The notes beneath the pieces are model-generated. The model worked only from the letters and a program-made list of their open reading frames with translations. It was not told the origin of the DNA and searched no databases. The translations under genes and the position numbers were made by a program. Shown here one piece after another: positions 1 through 8,736 of a stretch of DNA of 64,000 nucleotides (position 1 is the stretch's first letter; every line of letters starts with the position of its first letter). Source of the stretch: Labrenzia sp. VG12. Its GTDB lineage: Bacteria; Pseudomonadota; Alphaproteobacteria; Rhizobiales; Stappiaceae. The DNA lies in contig NZ_CP022529.1 in assembly GCF_002237595.1 (NCBI RefSeq), forward strand, positions 4,092,001-4,156,000, in the 5' to 3' direction.

Positions 1-109
1 GAGGGAAGACTACCGGCCGACGGAGGGCTGCGTCGCCGTCGCGCCGGAGCACATGCGTCTTATTCTCTCGACAATCGGCTCAGGCGCAGAAATGGTGATC
101 CACGCCTGA
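1..109 (+). CDS. L,D-transpeptidase (YkuD family), C-terminal end only
   Basis: The first 35 complete codons of the window read in frame to a TGA and contain PTEGCVAVAP, which matches the catalytic-cysteine loop of YkuD-type L,D-transpeptidases (consensus near S/T-x-GC-I/V-A/R). Enzymes of this family make 3-3 cross-links in peptidoglycan or attach lipoproteins to it in the periplasm. Only the last part of the domain, the active-site Cys and the final helix, is present; the start lies left of the window. Family assignment rests on this short motif. Confidence 0.7.
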   Translation, partial: REDYRPTEGCVAVAPEHMRLILSTIGSGAEMVIHA

Positions 110-140
110 ATGGGTACACATGGGCCGGGTGTGACCGGTC

Positions 141-626
141 CTAGGGCGTCGCGGCCACCTGCGGCCGATAGATAATGAAACTGCCGCTGACCGTGATTGC
201 GGTTCTGACACCGGCATCATCGGTGGTGGTAGCGGTTCGAACCCCGAAATCGTTGCGTTTCACGGTCTGGTCGTCGGTGACGTTGCTTTCCAGGAAGGTC
301 GCCATGTTGCCATTGAGGCTTTCCAGGATCGTCGTGTGCCGCGGGGCACCGCGCGAGATGGTCTGCTCTTCCCAGCTGCCGTCAGGCTGGGTGACGCGCC
401 TGGTGACCTCGAACCGGCGGAACTGAAACACGTCGCCGGGCTGGGCATCGGACAGGTTGGCAACCACGCGCCCCCAGACATAGGTGGACGCCGGCTTGTC
501 GAAGCCGACATGCTGAAAGCCGTTGTTCACCAGCGTCCAGCACTCGCCATTGCCTTCAACGCGCCCCAGTCTCTGGGTCGCGAAATTGATCAGGCGCTGC
601 GCCTGCTGTGCATTCACGTCGGGCAT
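141..626 (-). CDS. Hypothetical protein with possible papain-like (CHAP/NlpC-P60-like) fold
   Basis: A protein of about 161 residues starting MPDVNAQQAQ. The start is chosen at an ATG preceded by AAAGGAT; the upstream in-frame extension is Arg-rich and unlikely to be coding. The order of features (GECWTLV, then GDVFQF, then a GAPRHTTIL stretch, then IIYRP) resembles the Cys...His layout of papain-like amidase and peptidase folds such as CHAP or NlpC/P60, with Cys in ECW and His in RHTTIL as candidate catalytic residues. There is no signal peptide from this start. It converges on the L,D-transpeptidase end. The function is unknown; the fold suggestion is inference. Confidence 0.55.
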   Translation of the reverse strand: MPDVNAQQAQRLINFATQRLGRVEGNGECWTLVNNGFQHVGFDKPASTYVWGRVVANLSDAQPGDVFQFRRFEVTRRVTQPDGSWEEQTISRGAPRHTTILESLNGNMATFLESNVTDDQTVKRNDFGVRTATTTDDAGVRTAITVSGSFIIYRPQVAATP

Positions 627-848
627 CTGCAAAATCCTTTTGTATGCGCCCCACGACCAGGAGTTTAAGCGCGCGAGACCGCCCGCTCTGTAACGGGGAT
701 CACATTCCCGTGAACTTTCGTGATCAGTGCCGCCAATTCTCGCGGGAGACGGCATGCGTGCCTGCCGGAAGTTCAGCGCCGGATTGCATGAAACCGTGCA
801 ATCCTGTCTGGTGGTCCCGGACAAACCCCTGAAGAAGGAATGCGCGTC

Positions 849-1736
849 ATGCGTTGGAAAGGCCGCCGCGGCAGCAGCAATATTGACGACCGCCGCTCAC
901 GTGGCCGAGGCACTGGATCGAGACGGCGGGTGCGCACCGGCGGTGGACTAGGTCTGACCGGTATTCTTGTTGTGGTCGGCATTGCCTGGCTGACCGGGAT
1001 CAATCCGTTGACCCTGCTGGCGCAACTGGATGGCGGCCAGGGCGGTTTCGAAACGACCTCCTATCAGGATGGACAGTCGCGCAGCACCGCCGATGACGAA
1101 ACCGCGGAATTTGTCTCGGTGATCCTGGCAGACACGGAAAACACCTGGGGCGATATCTTCAGGGAAGGCGGCGGCACCTATCCGGAGCCGACGCTGGTGT
1201 TGTTCTCCGGCTCGGTGTCGTCTGCCTGCGGCTTTGCAAGTTCCGCCACAGGTCCGTTTTATTGCGGCGCCGACAGTAAGCTCTATATCGATCTTTCCTT
1301 CTACCAGCAGCTCGCCGCCCAGCTGAACGCACCGGGTGATTTTGCCCAGGCCTATGTGCTGGCCCATGAGGTCGGACACCACATTCAGAACGTGCTCGGC
1401 ATCCTGCCGGAGTTTCACAAGGCCAAACGCTCCTTGAGCAAGGCGGAAGGCAACGCGCTGTCTGTTCGCGTGGAGCTGCAGGCCGACTGTTTCGCCGGCA
1501 TCTGGGCACATTATGCGGCACGTCAGCGGGGTTTTGTCGAAGATGGTGACATCGAAGAGGCTCTCAATGCCGCCAGCCGCATCGGCGACGACACGCTCCA
1601 GCGTCAGGCGCAGGGCTATGTGGTGCCCGAAAGCTTCAACCACGGCACTTCTGCCCAACGCGCCCGCTGGTTCCGCCGGGGCTTCGAGGCAGGCACGCTG
1701 CAAGCCTGCGACACGTTCAATGCGGACAGGCTTTGA
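849..1736 (+). CDS. Putative neutral zinc metallopeptidase (YpfJ family)
   Basis: About 295 residues. The Arg/Gly-rich N-terminus is followed by one membrane helix (GLTGILVVVGIAWLTG, about residues 33-50), so the rest probably lies in the periplasm. HEVGH at residues 173-177 is the HExxH zinc site. QADCFAGIW downstream supplies the usual acidic third-ligand region of the PF04228 'putative neutral zinc metallopeptidase' family. The second ATG (849) is preferred to the one at 840 because GAAGGA lies about 9 bases upstream of it but abuts the first. The substrate is unknown; E. coli YpfJ is also uncharacterised. Monocistronic in appearance. Confidence 0.88.
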   Translation: MRWKGRRGSSNIDDRRSRGRGTGSRRRVRTGGGLGLTGILVVVGIAWLTGINPLTLLAQLDGGQGGFETTSYQDGQSRSTADDETAEFVSVILADTENTWGDIFREGGGTYPEPTLVLFSGSVSSACGFASSATGPFYCGADSKLYIDLSFYQQLAAQLNAPGDFAQAYVLAHEVGHHIQNVLGILPEFHKAKRSLSKAEGNALSVRVELQADCFAGIWAHYAARQRGFVEDGDIEEALNAASRIGDDTLQRQAQGYVVPESFNHGTSAQRARWFRRGFEAGTLQACDTFNADRL

Positions 1737-2065
1737 AACCAGCCCGGTGTCCTCGCGATTTGATGCCCGCGGCAGCAAGACCGGAAAAACTGAAAAACAG
1801 TCGGTTCCCCGCCCCCCGTCGTCATGCCACGGCTCGACCATGGCATCCATTCCGATGCTGAACGTTCAAATACCGGATGATCGTTTTGCAGGGTCAAGCC
1901 CTGCAATGACGGAGACGCGGAGCAAGGGTCAATCTTGACGTTTACGCATATCTGACTTGACCACTTGCCCCACTGGTAATTTGCGGTGATTTCCGCCATA
2001 TAGGGGCAGTTGTCCGCAAGTTGGCGGTCCGTTTCCTCAAGCTCAAGCGAAGAAGTGCACCCGGT
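1737..2065. other. Intergenic region with a REP-like element
   Basis: No credible gene on either strand. The stretch holds the paired-hairpin repeat described separately and, next to dapF, about 150 bases that must contain the dapF promoter. No convincing promoter hexamers were picked out by eye. Confidence 0.6.
1818..1912. repeat. REP/BIME-like paired inverted hairpins
   Basis: Two hairpins face each other across about 40 bases. The left one pairs ATGCCA (1824-1829) with TGGCAT (1841-1846), with an inner GG/CC pair. The right one is a perfect 8-bp stem TTGCAGGG (1886-1893) / CCCTGCAA (1899-1906). The outer ends are related as an inverted repeat: GTCATGCC...GGCTCGACC on the left and, read on the minus strand, GTCATTGC...GGCTTGACC on the right. 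This arrangement resembles dispersed extragenic palindromes common in Hyphomicrobiales genomes. No second copy was noticed in the window. Confidence 0.65.
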
Positions 2066-2977
2066 ATGGCGTCTGAAACCAGACCCTTTTTGAAGATGAA
2101 TGGCCTCGGCAACGATTTTGTGGTCTGGGACGCGCGCGAAAAGCCGCTGCGCCTCGGCCGTGACGTGATTGCCGCCCTGGGAGACCGGGACACAGGCATC
2201 GGCTTCGACCAGATGATCACCGTGGAGCGGTCTTCCCTCGGCGTTGACGCCTTCATGCGCATCCACAACCAGAATGGCGGCGAAGTTGATGCCTGTGGCA
2301 ACGCCACACGCTGCATTGGACGCCTGCTCATGGAAGAGGCCGGCAAGGAGCTTGTGACCATCGAGACCGGCGCCGGCCTGCTGCATGCCTTTGACGCTGA
2401 AGGCCCGCGCACGGTCACCGTCGACATGGGTACCCCGCGGCTCAACTGGGACGAAATCCCGCTGGCCGAGGAATTTGCCGACACGCGCGCCATCGAATTA
2501 CAGATCGGCCCGATCGACGATCCGATCCTGCACACGCCGGCCGCCGTCAACATGGGCAACCCGCACGCGATCTTCTGGGTCGACGATGTCGAAGCCTATG
2601 AGCTGGAGCGGATCGGTCCGCTGCTGGAAACCCACCCGATCTTTCCCGAATGCGCCAATATTTCGCTGGCACATATCTTTGCCGAGGACCAGATCCGCGT
2701 GAAGGTCTGGGAACGCGGTGTCGGCCTGACCCTCGCCTGCGGCACGGCCGCCTGCGCGGTTGGCGTGGCGGCAGCGCGCGACGGCAAGACCGGCCGCAAG
2801 ACCACCATCCATCTGCCCGGTGGCCCGATCGGCATCGAATGGCGCGAAAGCGATGGCCACGTGCTGATGACCGGGCTGACGGAAGTCGAATTCGAGGGCG
2901 AGGTTGACCTGGAAACGCTTTCCTGGCGCAAGACGGCAAGCGGTGACCAGACCGGTGAGGCCGGGGCAGCGTCATGA
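2066..2977 (+). CDS. dapF: Diaminopimelate epimerase
   Basis: Interconverts LL- and meso-diaminopimelate in the cytoplasm, the last step before lysine and the source of the peptidoglycan cross-linking residue. The 303-residue protein begins MASETRPFLKMNGLGNDF, a typical DapF N-terminus. The two catalytic cysteines are visible: Cys77 in DACGNATRC and Cys225 in LACGTAAC. The start at 2066 is chosen because family homology begins there; an in-frame extension upstream is unlike DapF. Its stop overlaps the start of mtaB by 4 bases (ATGA), so the two are probably co-transcribed. lysA of the same pathway lies about 48 kb to the right. Confidence 0.96.
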   Translation: MASETRPFLKMNGLGNDFVVWDAREKPLRLGRDVIAALGDRDTGIGFDQMITVERSSLGVDAFMRIHNQNGGEVDACGNATRCIGRLLMEEAGKELVTIETGAGLLHAFDAEGPRTVTVDMGTPRLNWDEIPLAEEFADTRAIELQIGPIDDPILHTPAAVNMGNPHAIFWVDDVEAYELERIGPLLETHPIFPECANISLAHIFAEDQIRVKVWERGVGLTLACGTAACAVGVAAARDGKTGRKTTIHLPGGPIGIEWRESDGHVLMTGLTEVEFEGEVDLETLSWRKTASGDQTGEAGAAS

Positions 2978-4242
2978 GCGTCGATGTCGTTACATTCGGC
3001 TGCCGGCTCAATTCCTACGAGTCGGAGGTGATGAAGCGCGAGGCGGAGGCTGCCGGCCTCAAGGACGCCATCCTGATCAACACCTGTGCCGTCACCAACG
3101 AGGCTGTCCGTCAGGCCCGCCAGGCCGTGCGCAAGGCCAAGCGCGACAATCCGGATGCGCGCGTCATCGTGACCGGCTGTGCCGCACAGACGGAAACCGA
3201 AACCTTCTCGTCCATGGAGGAAGTCGATCTGGTGCTCGGCAACACCGAAAAGCTGGAGCGCAAGTCCTATTCGGACGTCGCGGCCTTCGGCATCTCGGAA
3301 ACCGAGAAGGTGCGCGTCAACGACATCATGAGTGTCGAGGAGACCGCCGGTCACCTGATTGACGGTCTGACCGGCCGCGCAAGGGCCTTTGTCCAGGTCC
3401 AGAACGGCTGCGACCACCGCTGCACCTTCTGCATCATCCCCTATGGCCGTGGCAATTCCCGCTCCGTTCCGATGGGCGTCGTCACCGACCAGATCAAGCG
3501 TCTCGTCGCCAACGGCTACAACGAGATCGTCCTGACCGGCGTCGACATCACCTCTTACGGTGCGGACCTGCCGGGCACGCCGAAGCTCGGCACACTGACC
3601 GCGAAAATCCTGAAAGTTGTTCCAGAGCTGAAACGGCTGCGTCTTTCCTCGATCGACTCCATCGAGGCGGATGACGACCTGATGCGGGTCATTGCCGAGG
3701 ATGAACGGCTGATGCCGCATTTCCACCTGTCGCTCCAGGCCGGTGACGACATGATCCTGAAACGCATGAAACGTCGGCACCTGCGAGCCGACACGATCCG
3801 CTTCTGCGATGAAGTCCGGCGCATGCGCCCCGATGTGGTTTTCGGGGCCGACATCATTGCCGGTTTCCCGACCGAAACCGACGAAATGTTCGAGAACTCG
3901 CTGAAGATCGTCGACGATTGCGGTCTGACCCATTTGCATGTCTTTCCGTTCTCGCCGCGCCCGGGCACCCCGGCGGCGCGCATGCCGCAACTGCCGCGCA
4001 ACGTGGTCAAGGACCGTGGCGCCCGGCTTCGCGCCAAGGGTGCCGAGGCGCTGGCTGCGCATCTGTCGGCGGAAGTCGGCAAGATCCGGCCGGTGTTGAT
4101 TGAAAAGGAAGGCCTGGGACGAACCGAACAGTTCACGCAGGTCGAATTGACCGGCGGCAGCGCCGGAGAGATTGTCGAAACGAGAATTATCGGCCATACC
4201 GGTCGCCATCTGTTGGGCGAAGCGCTTTCCAGGGCCGCGTGA
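2974..4242 (+). CDS. mtaB: tRNA t6A37 methylthiotransferase MtaB
   Basis: Radical-SAM enzyme that adds a methylthio group to N6-threonylcarbamoyladenosine at position 37 of tRNAs reading ANN codons. The 422 residues contain the N-terminal UPF0004 cluster-binding domain (TFGCRLN at the start, INTCAVT, VTGCAAQ), the radical-SAM motif CDHRCTFC (Cys146, Cys150, Cys153) and a C-terminal TRAM-like segment. TFGCRLNSYE favours MtaB over MiaB or RimO. It starts inside the dapF stop codon; the dapF-mtaB-ftsY order is common in Hyphomicrobiales. Confidence 0.94.
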   Translation: MSVDVVTFGCRLNSYESEVMKREAEAAGLKDAILINTCAVTNEAVRQARQAVRKAKRDNPDARVIVTGCAAQTETETFSSMEEVDLVLGNTEKLERKSYSDVAAFGISETEKVRVNDIMSVEETAGHLIDGLTGRARAFVQVQNGCDHRCTFCIIPYGRGNSRSVPMGVVTDQIKRLVANGYNEIVLTGVDITSYGADLPGTPKLGTLTAKILKVVPELKRLRLSSIDSIEADDDLMRVIAEDERLMPHFHLSLQAGDDMILKRMKRRHLRADTIRFCDEVRRMRPDVVFGADIIAGFPTETDEMFENSLKIVDDCGLTHLHVFPFSPRPGTPAARMPQLPRNVVKDRGARLRAKGAEALAAHLSAEVGKIRPVLIEKEGLGRTEQFTQVELTGGSAGEIVETRIIGHTGRHLLGEALSRAA

Positions 4243-4411
4243 AGGGCGCTACCGATGTCGCTTGTTGGTGGCAGGCGTCGACGAAGGCCTCAACCGGAAA
4301 CACCGCCATCCGCCAGAACAGCGCCATGCGCTTCTGCAGGATGAGATTTTGAATTGAAGTCTCGCCGGCAGCGGCGGGACACGATGATGGGCAGATTTTA
4401 AAGGCAGGTTC

Positions 4412-5674
4412 ATGAGCGAGAAAAAACGCGGGTTTCTGGGACGGCTGTTCGGCGGCAAGGACAAGCCGGAAGAGCAGGTCGAACCGGATACGGCAGCAGT
4501 TCCCGAAGCTCCCGCTGAAGAGCCTGCCAAGGACGACCCCACCCTCGACACCGAAATGGAAGTCCGTCCGGTTGCCGCGCTGAACGAACCGTTCGAGGCA
4601 ATGCCGCTGGAAGCGGGGCTGCCGCTCGGACCGGATATCCCTGCACTCAATGATCCGTTGCCCGGAGACATTCTTCCGACAGACGTGTCCATGGATGCCG
4701 AAACGGACCCGGTGATCGAACCGCCGATCGAGCCCGAGCCGGCAGCGGAAGAACCGAAACAGTCCTGGTTCCAGCGCCTCAAGAGCGGCCTGTCGCGCTC
4801 GTCTGCCTCCCTGACCGAAGGCATTACCTCGATCTTCACCAAGCGCAAGCTTGATGCCACCATGCTGGAGGAGCTGGAGGATATCCTGATCCAGGCCGAT
4901 CTCGGCGTCGACACGGCCATGGCGATTACGGACCGGCTCTCCGACGGGCGCTACAACAAGGAGATCTCGCCGGAGGAAGTTCGCGAGATCCTCTCCGAAG
5001 AGGTCGAAAAGGTCCTGGAACCGGTCGCGCATCCGCTCAATCTCGACACCGGCAAGAAGCCGCATGTGGTGCTGATGGTCGGCGTCAACGGCACCGGCAA
5101 GACCACCACCATCGGCAAGCTCAGCCAGAAACTGCGCTCCGAGGGCAAATCGGTGATGCTGGCAGCCGGTGACACGTTCCGCGCGGCAGCCGTCGAGCAG
5201 CTGAAGATCTGGGGCGAGCGTACAGGTGCCGAGGTCATCGCCCGCGACACCGGTGCCGATGCCGCCGGCCTTGCCTTCGACGCCATGAAGGCTGCCAGGG
5301 AACAGGACGTCGACGTTCTTCTGATCGATACCGCCGGCCGGTTGCAGAACAAGGCCGAGCTGATGGATGAACTGGAAAAGGTCATCCGCGTGATCAAGAA
5401 ACACGATCCCGATGCGCCGCACACGGTTCTCCTGACCCTGGACGCCACAACGGGTCAGAACGCGCTCAACCAGGTCGAGATCTTCGGCAAGGTTGCCGGC
5501 GTCACCGGCCTTGTCATGACCAAGCTCGACGGCACCGCCCGCGGCGGCATCCTGGTGGCGATTGCCGCCAAACACGGCCTGCCCGTTCATTTCATCGGGG
5601 TCGGTGAGGGTGTTGAGGATCTGGAGCCGTTTTCGGCGAAGGATTTTGCCAGCGCGATTGCAGGTTTGGCCTAG
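4412..5674 (+). CDS. ftsY: Signal recognition particle receptor FtsY
   Basis: GTPase that docks SRP-ribosome complexes on the inner membrane for co-translational insertion. The 420 residues divide into a basic N-terminus (MSEKKRGFLGRLFGG), a long acidic and proline-rich A domain (to about residue 110), then the N and G domains. The P-loop GVNGTGKTTT lies at about 224-233, DTAGRLQNK at about 305 and TKLDGTARGG near the C-terminus. AGGCAGGTTC precedes the ATG. About 170 bases separate it from mtaB, so it may have its own promoter. Confidence 0.96.
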   Translation: MSEKKRGFLGRLFGGKDKPEEQVEPDTAAVPEAPAEEPAKDDPTLDTEMEVRPVAALNEPFEAMPLEAGLPLGPDIPALNDPLPGDILPTDVSMDAETDPVIEPPIEPEPAAEEPKQSWFQRLKSGLSRSSASLTEGITSIFTKRKLDATMLEELEDILIQADLGVDTAMAITDRLSDGRYNKEISPEEVREILSEEVEKVLEPVAHPLNLDTGKKPHVVLMVGVNGTGKTTTIGKLSQKLRSEGKSVMLAAGDTFRAAAVEQLKIWGERTGAEVIARDTGADAAGLAFDAMKAAREQDVDVLLIDTAGRLQNKAELMDELEKVIRVIKKHDPDAPHTVLLTLDATTGQNALNQVEIFGKVAGVTGLVMTKLDGTARGGILVAIAAKHGLPVHFIGVGEGVEDLEPFSAKDFASAIAGLA

Positions 5675-5701
5675 AAGCTGCCGGCTGTACAAATCATCTT
5701 G

Positions 5702-6133
5702 TCAGTCAAACGCCTCGATCTGGGCCTTGAGCAGCCTTGCATCGTCACCTGCATGGCGCCCGGCGAAATACCAGTAGACCAGACCGGAGACGAGCCCCGC
5801 CGGGATGCAGAACATGGCGGTCTTGAAGATTTCCCAGTCGATGCTCATCAGGATGACAGGCAGGCCGGCAAACGCCAGGATTGCCGAAAAGAGCATGTAG
5901 GAAGGGGCGCTGCGGATTGTCCGCTTTTCGCAAAAGGCAATGAAAAGAAGCGACGGCACGACCGTATAGAGCGTCACGAACACCAGCAGAAACAGATAGA
6001 CGACCATGTTCACGCTCAGGCCACCACCGCCGCCTGACACACTGTTGAGCGTGAGATGAAGCGTGAAACTGGCCGCCAGCGCGCTGGCCACATAGCCGAT
6101 GAAGATGCGCTTCTGGAACAGGAGCTTGATCAC
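5702..6133 (-). CDS. Four-helix integral membrane protein, unknown function
   Basis: 143 residues with four predicted membrane helices: IFIGYVASALAAS, VNMVVYLFLLVFVTLY, MLFSAILAFAGLPVIL and FCIPAGLVSGLVYWYFAG. The start is a GTG that overlaps the stop of the upstream cupin gene by 4 bases (GTGA), implying translational coupling. I recognise no family motif. The helix pattern is similar to small uncharacterised membrane proteins of rhizobia. Nothing here suggests a substrate. Confidence 0.7.
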   Translation of the reverse strand: MIKLLFQKRIFIGYVASALAASFTLHLTLNSVSGGGGGLSVNMVVYLFLLVFVTLYTVVPSLLFIAFCEKRTIRSAPSYMLFSAILAFAGLPVILMSIDWEIFKTAMFCIPAGLVSGLVYWYFAGRHAGDDARLLKAQIEAFD

Positions 6134-6573
6134 TGTCCCGGCTCCCAGCCCTCCGCCGCCATGACAAACCCTTCGAACTGAAATCCGGGCGCCACGGTGC
6201 AGCCGACCAGCGTCCAGGCACCGAGCGAACGTGCCTGTTGCCAGCCGTCGCGCGGCACAATGCCCTGCGGGCGCTGTCCTGCCAGAAGGTCGCTGCCAAG
6301 TGTCAGCACTTCTTTCGGGCCGCTATCGGAACTTATCGACAGTTCCAGGGGCGCCCCCGCATACCAGTGCCAGGTCTCCACCGCATCCACCTTGTGCCAG
6401 CGTGACAGAACACCTTCCGGAAGCAGGAAATAGATCAGTGTCGATGCGGCCCGCCCGCTCTCGTCCGTGACGGGATCCCGGAAGGTTTCGACATAGTGTC
6501 CACCTTCGGGATGCGGCTGCATGTTCAGGAGGGAAACGACCTGATCTGCCGTCAGGTCCTGGGAAACGGTCAT
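6130..6573 (-). CDS. Cupin domain protein (DUF985 family)
   Basis: 147 residues of the Cupin_5/DUF985 family. Typical features are the N-terminal HPEGGHYVETFRD, STLIYFLLPEG, then WHKVDAVETWHWYAG, which carries the cupin metal or ligand positions, and a C-terminal LVGCTVAPGFQFEGF. Members have a beta-barrel of uncertain biochemical role. It starts with ATG and is first in a two-gene unit with the small membrane protein, which begins inside its stop codon. Confidence 0.88.
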   Translation of the reverse strand: MTVSQDLTADQVVSLLNMQPHPEGGHYVETFRDPVTDESGRAASTLIYFLLPEGVLSRWHKVDAVETWHWYAGAPLELSISSDSGPKEVLTLGSDLLAGQRPQGIVPRDGWQQARSLGAWTLVGCTVAPGFQFEGFVMAAEGWEPGQ

Positions 6574-6619
6574 CCTTTACCCCGGCTTCAATCTGGACAA
6601 GTCAAGCCCGGGCGGCCGA

Positions 6620-6835
6620 TCAGGACGGCTTGGACCCGGAACAGAAAGCCAGATCATCAATGGTTTCGCGCAAGGCGGCAACCACTTCCTCGTAAAGCAC
6701 CTGCATATCCAGCTTGTGACCACCGCCGTGATGCACCGGAATGGCCTCGGCCTGGCTGACGATACGGTGAACCACGTCCTTTGCACGTTGCTCCGCAGAG
6801 CGGGATAAATGGGCTTCGGAACTGGCAGGTGTCAT
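6620..6835 (-). CDS. Small conserved-looking hypothetical protein
   Basis: 71 residues from an ATG preceded by GAAGGGGC at good spacing, beginning MTPASSEAHL. Central HHGGGHKLDMQ and a Cys near the C-terminus (FCSGSKPS) are the only notable features. It is hydrophilic, with no signal peptide or membrane segment. It lies between gloB and the cupin gene on the same strand. I do not recognise a family. It is accepted because of the good ribosome-binding site and ordinary codon use. Confidence 0.5.
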   Translation of the reverse strand: MTPASSEAHLSRSAEQRAKDVVHRIVSQAEAIPVHHGGGHKLDMQVLYEEVVAALRETIDDLAFCSGSKPS

Positions 6836-6953
6836 GGATTTTGCCCCTTCATGATCACGATACACGTGCATATGGGGGCAAAACCCGATGGATTTAAGGC
6901 TTTCACTTCAGAATCCGTGAATTTCCCACGTGGAAATGCTGAAGGATTATCGC

Positions 6954-7736
6954 TCAGGCATTATCCTTGCGGGTCCGGATCTCGGTAAAGATCTCCGTCG
7001 CGGATCTGCCTTCCATGCCGAGGGCGGCGGCAACCGACGCTTCGCCGGCACGCAGGAAAGGGTTGGTCGCTTTCTCGACCGCCATCGTGGTCGGCAGGGT
7101 CGGTGCCCGTCTGGCACGAAGGGCCATGACCTCGTCCGCACGGGCTTTCAGCTCGGCATTGTCCGGTTCGATCGTCAGGGCAAATCGGGCATTGGCCTCG
7201 GTATATTCATGGCCGCAATAGATCACCGTGTCGTCCGGCAGTTTCCGGATCAGCTTCGACAGCGATGACCACATCATCTCCTTGTCCCCCTCAAACACCC
7301 GGCCGCAACCGAGCGAGAACAGGGTGTCGCCTGTATGAGCCATGGAAATCGACGGAATGTACCAGGAGATCTGATCGAGCGTGTGTCCGGGCGTTGCAAT
7401 CGCCTTGATTTCATAGGGGCCGCACAGGACATCATCATCGTCTTCGACGGTGCGGTCCAACTCGGCAATCTTTTGGCGTGACCGCTCGGGTCCGATGACG
7501 GTGGCGCCGGTTTTCTGCTTGAGCTCGCCCAGGCCCTGAACATGATCCCAGTGATGGTGGGTGATCAGAATGTGGCTGAGCGTCCAGCCCGTCTGCTCCA
7601 GAGCCTGTTCATAGGCAACGGCATGCGGCACGTCGATGCCGATCGTTGTGCCGGTCTCCGTATCATGCACCAGCACGCCGAAATTGTCGTCGAGGCAGGT
7701 GAACTGATGGATTTCGGTTGTGTCGCGCAAGGCCAT
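6954..7736 (-). CDS. gloB: Hydroxyacylglutathione hydrolase (glyoxalase II)
   Basis: Hydrolyses S-D-lactoylglutathione to D-lactate and glutathione, the second step of methylglyoxal detoxification. The 260-residue protein has the metallo-beta-lactamase metal motif THHHWDH (residues 59-65), followed by ATPGHT, GDTLFSLGCGR and YCGHEYTEAN, the glyoxalase II signature. The start at 7736 follows a perfect AAAGGAG. Longer in-frame reading would add 57 unrelated residues. The methyltransferase gene diverges from it, an arrangement common in rhizobia. Confidence 0.95.
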   Translation of the reverse strand: MALRDTTEIHQFTCLDDNFGVLVHDTETGTTIGIDVPHAVAYEQALEQTGWTLSHILITHHHWDHVQGLGELKQKTGATVIGPERSRQKIAELDRTVEDDDDVLCGPYEIKAIATPGHTLDQISWYIPSISMAHTGDTLFSLGCGRVFEGDKEMMWSSLSKLIRKLPDDTVIYCGHEYTEANARFALTIEPDNAELKARADEVMALRARRAPTLPTTMAVEKATNPFLRAGEASVAAALGMEGRSATEIFTEIRTRKDNA

Positions 7737-7886
7737 GGCGGGCTCCTTTCGAGGACTGGCTGGTTGAAACGTAAAGTGGCAAAGCGCACATTCAAGAGCA
7801 AGGCATGAGATCTTGCGCTTGGCGCCGGTTCCATGTTCAATCGCGGCGATCAGGAACCGCCCCTGAACCACACCGAGCCAGGCTGA

Positions 7887-8663
7887 ATGTATCTCGACGT
7901 CGTCCATCTGCGCGCCTTTTACGATTTACCGCTCGGCCAGCTGTTGCGCAGTCTGATCGGCGCTCCCATCGGCAACATGTGGCCGGACATGGCCGGCAAG
8001 AGCCTGCTCGGCATCGGCTATGCCGGCCCGTTCATGCGTCCTTACATGGACAGCGCGGAACGGGCGATCGCGGCCATGCCGGCCCCCCAGGGCGCCGTTG
8101 CCTGGCCAAGGGAGCGCGACAGCGCCTGCGCGCTCGTGGAAGACACGGATCTGCCCTTTCCCGATGCCTATTTCGACCGGGTGATGATGGTGCACGCGCT
8201 CGATCACTGTTCGGACCCGGCGGCAGTCCTTCGCGAAGCCTGGCGCGTGCTGGCTCCAGGTGGGCGCCTGATCACCGTCATTCCCAACCGGCGTGGTCTC
8301 TGGGCACGATCCGAGCTGTCGCCCTTCGGCTATGGCCGGCCCTATTCCAGCCGGCAGATGAAGGATCTGCTGAAAAGCTGTCAGTTCAACGTTCTGGACG
8401 ACCGGGAAGCCCTGTTCATGCCACCGTCCAGCAAGCGCGCTGTTCTGAAGGCCGCCCGGACCTGGGAAAACATCGGGCGCCGAATCTGGCCACTCTTTGG
8501 CGGCATCCTGGTGATGGAGGCGGAAAAAGTCGTCTTCCAGAGCCTGCCGTCCGGCGGGCAGAAAAGCCGCCTGCGCGTGCTGCGCCCGGTCTTCATTCCC
8601 GAAGGTGTCGCTTCAGGCCTGAAGCCCGTCCGGGCGGTGCACCGGACACGGGAAGCGGATTAA
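7887..8663 (+). CDS. Class I SAM-dependent methyltransferase
   Basis: 258 residues of the Methyltransf_11 type. LLGIGYAGPFM is a degenerate glycine-rich SAM motif I, VEDTDLPFPDAYFDRVMMVHALDHCSD contains the motif II-III acidic and hydrophobic pattern, and EAWRVLAPGGRLITVIPN is motif post-I. The central GIGY replaces the canonical GxGxG, as in the rhizobial relatives found divergent to gloB. The substrate is unknown. Transcription ends at the shared hairpin downstream. Confidence 0.86.
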   Translation: MYLDVVHLRAFYDLPLGQLLRSLIGAPIGNMWPDMAGKSLLGIGYAGPFMRPYMDSAERAIAAMPAPQGAVAWPRERDSACALVEDTDLPFPDAYFDRVMMVHALDHCSDPAAVLREAWRVLAPGGRLITVIPNRRGLWARSELSPFGYGRPYSSRQMKDLLKSCQFNVLDDREALFMPPSSKRAVLKAARTWENIGRRIWPLFGGILVMEAEKVVFQSLPSGGQKSRLRVLRPVFIPEGVASGLKPVRAVHRTREAD

Positions 8664-8684
8664 ACCATCCCGACGGCAAAGAAA

Positions 8685-8711
8685 AACGCGCCGGAACATG
8701 TCCGGCGCGTT
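8685..8711. terminator. Bidirectional rho-independent terminator
   Basis: A perfect 11-bp stem AACGCGCCGGA / TCCGGCGCGTT around a 5-base loop. On the minus strand it is followed by TTTTTC, so it fits the chemoreceptor transcript best. It also lies just past the methyltransferase on the plus strand. Confidence 0.85.
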
Positions 8712-8736
8712 CTCTGTTTCGTTCGATCAGAAGGTG

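Noticed and set aside
49..140. Possible terminator for the L,D-transpeptidase
   Set aside because: No convincing stem with a U-tract was found after the stop at 109.
948..1850. Long minus-strand frame opposite the zinc metallopeptidase
   Set aside because: It is antisense to a gene with clear catalytic motifs. Long antisense frames are common in high-GC DNA and this one has no recognisable features.
6585..6625. A CAAGTCAAGCCCGGGC stretch thought to be another copy of the REP-like element
   Set aside because: Only a short similarity, with no paired hairpin or matching ends.
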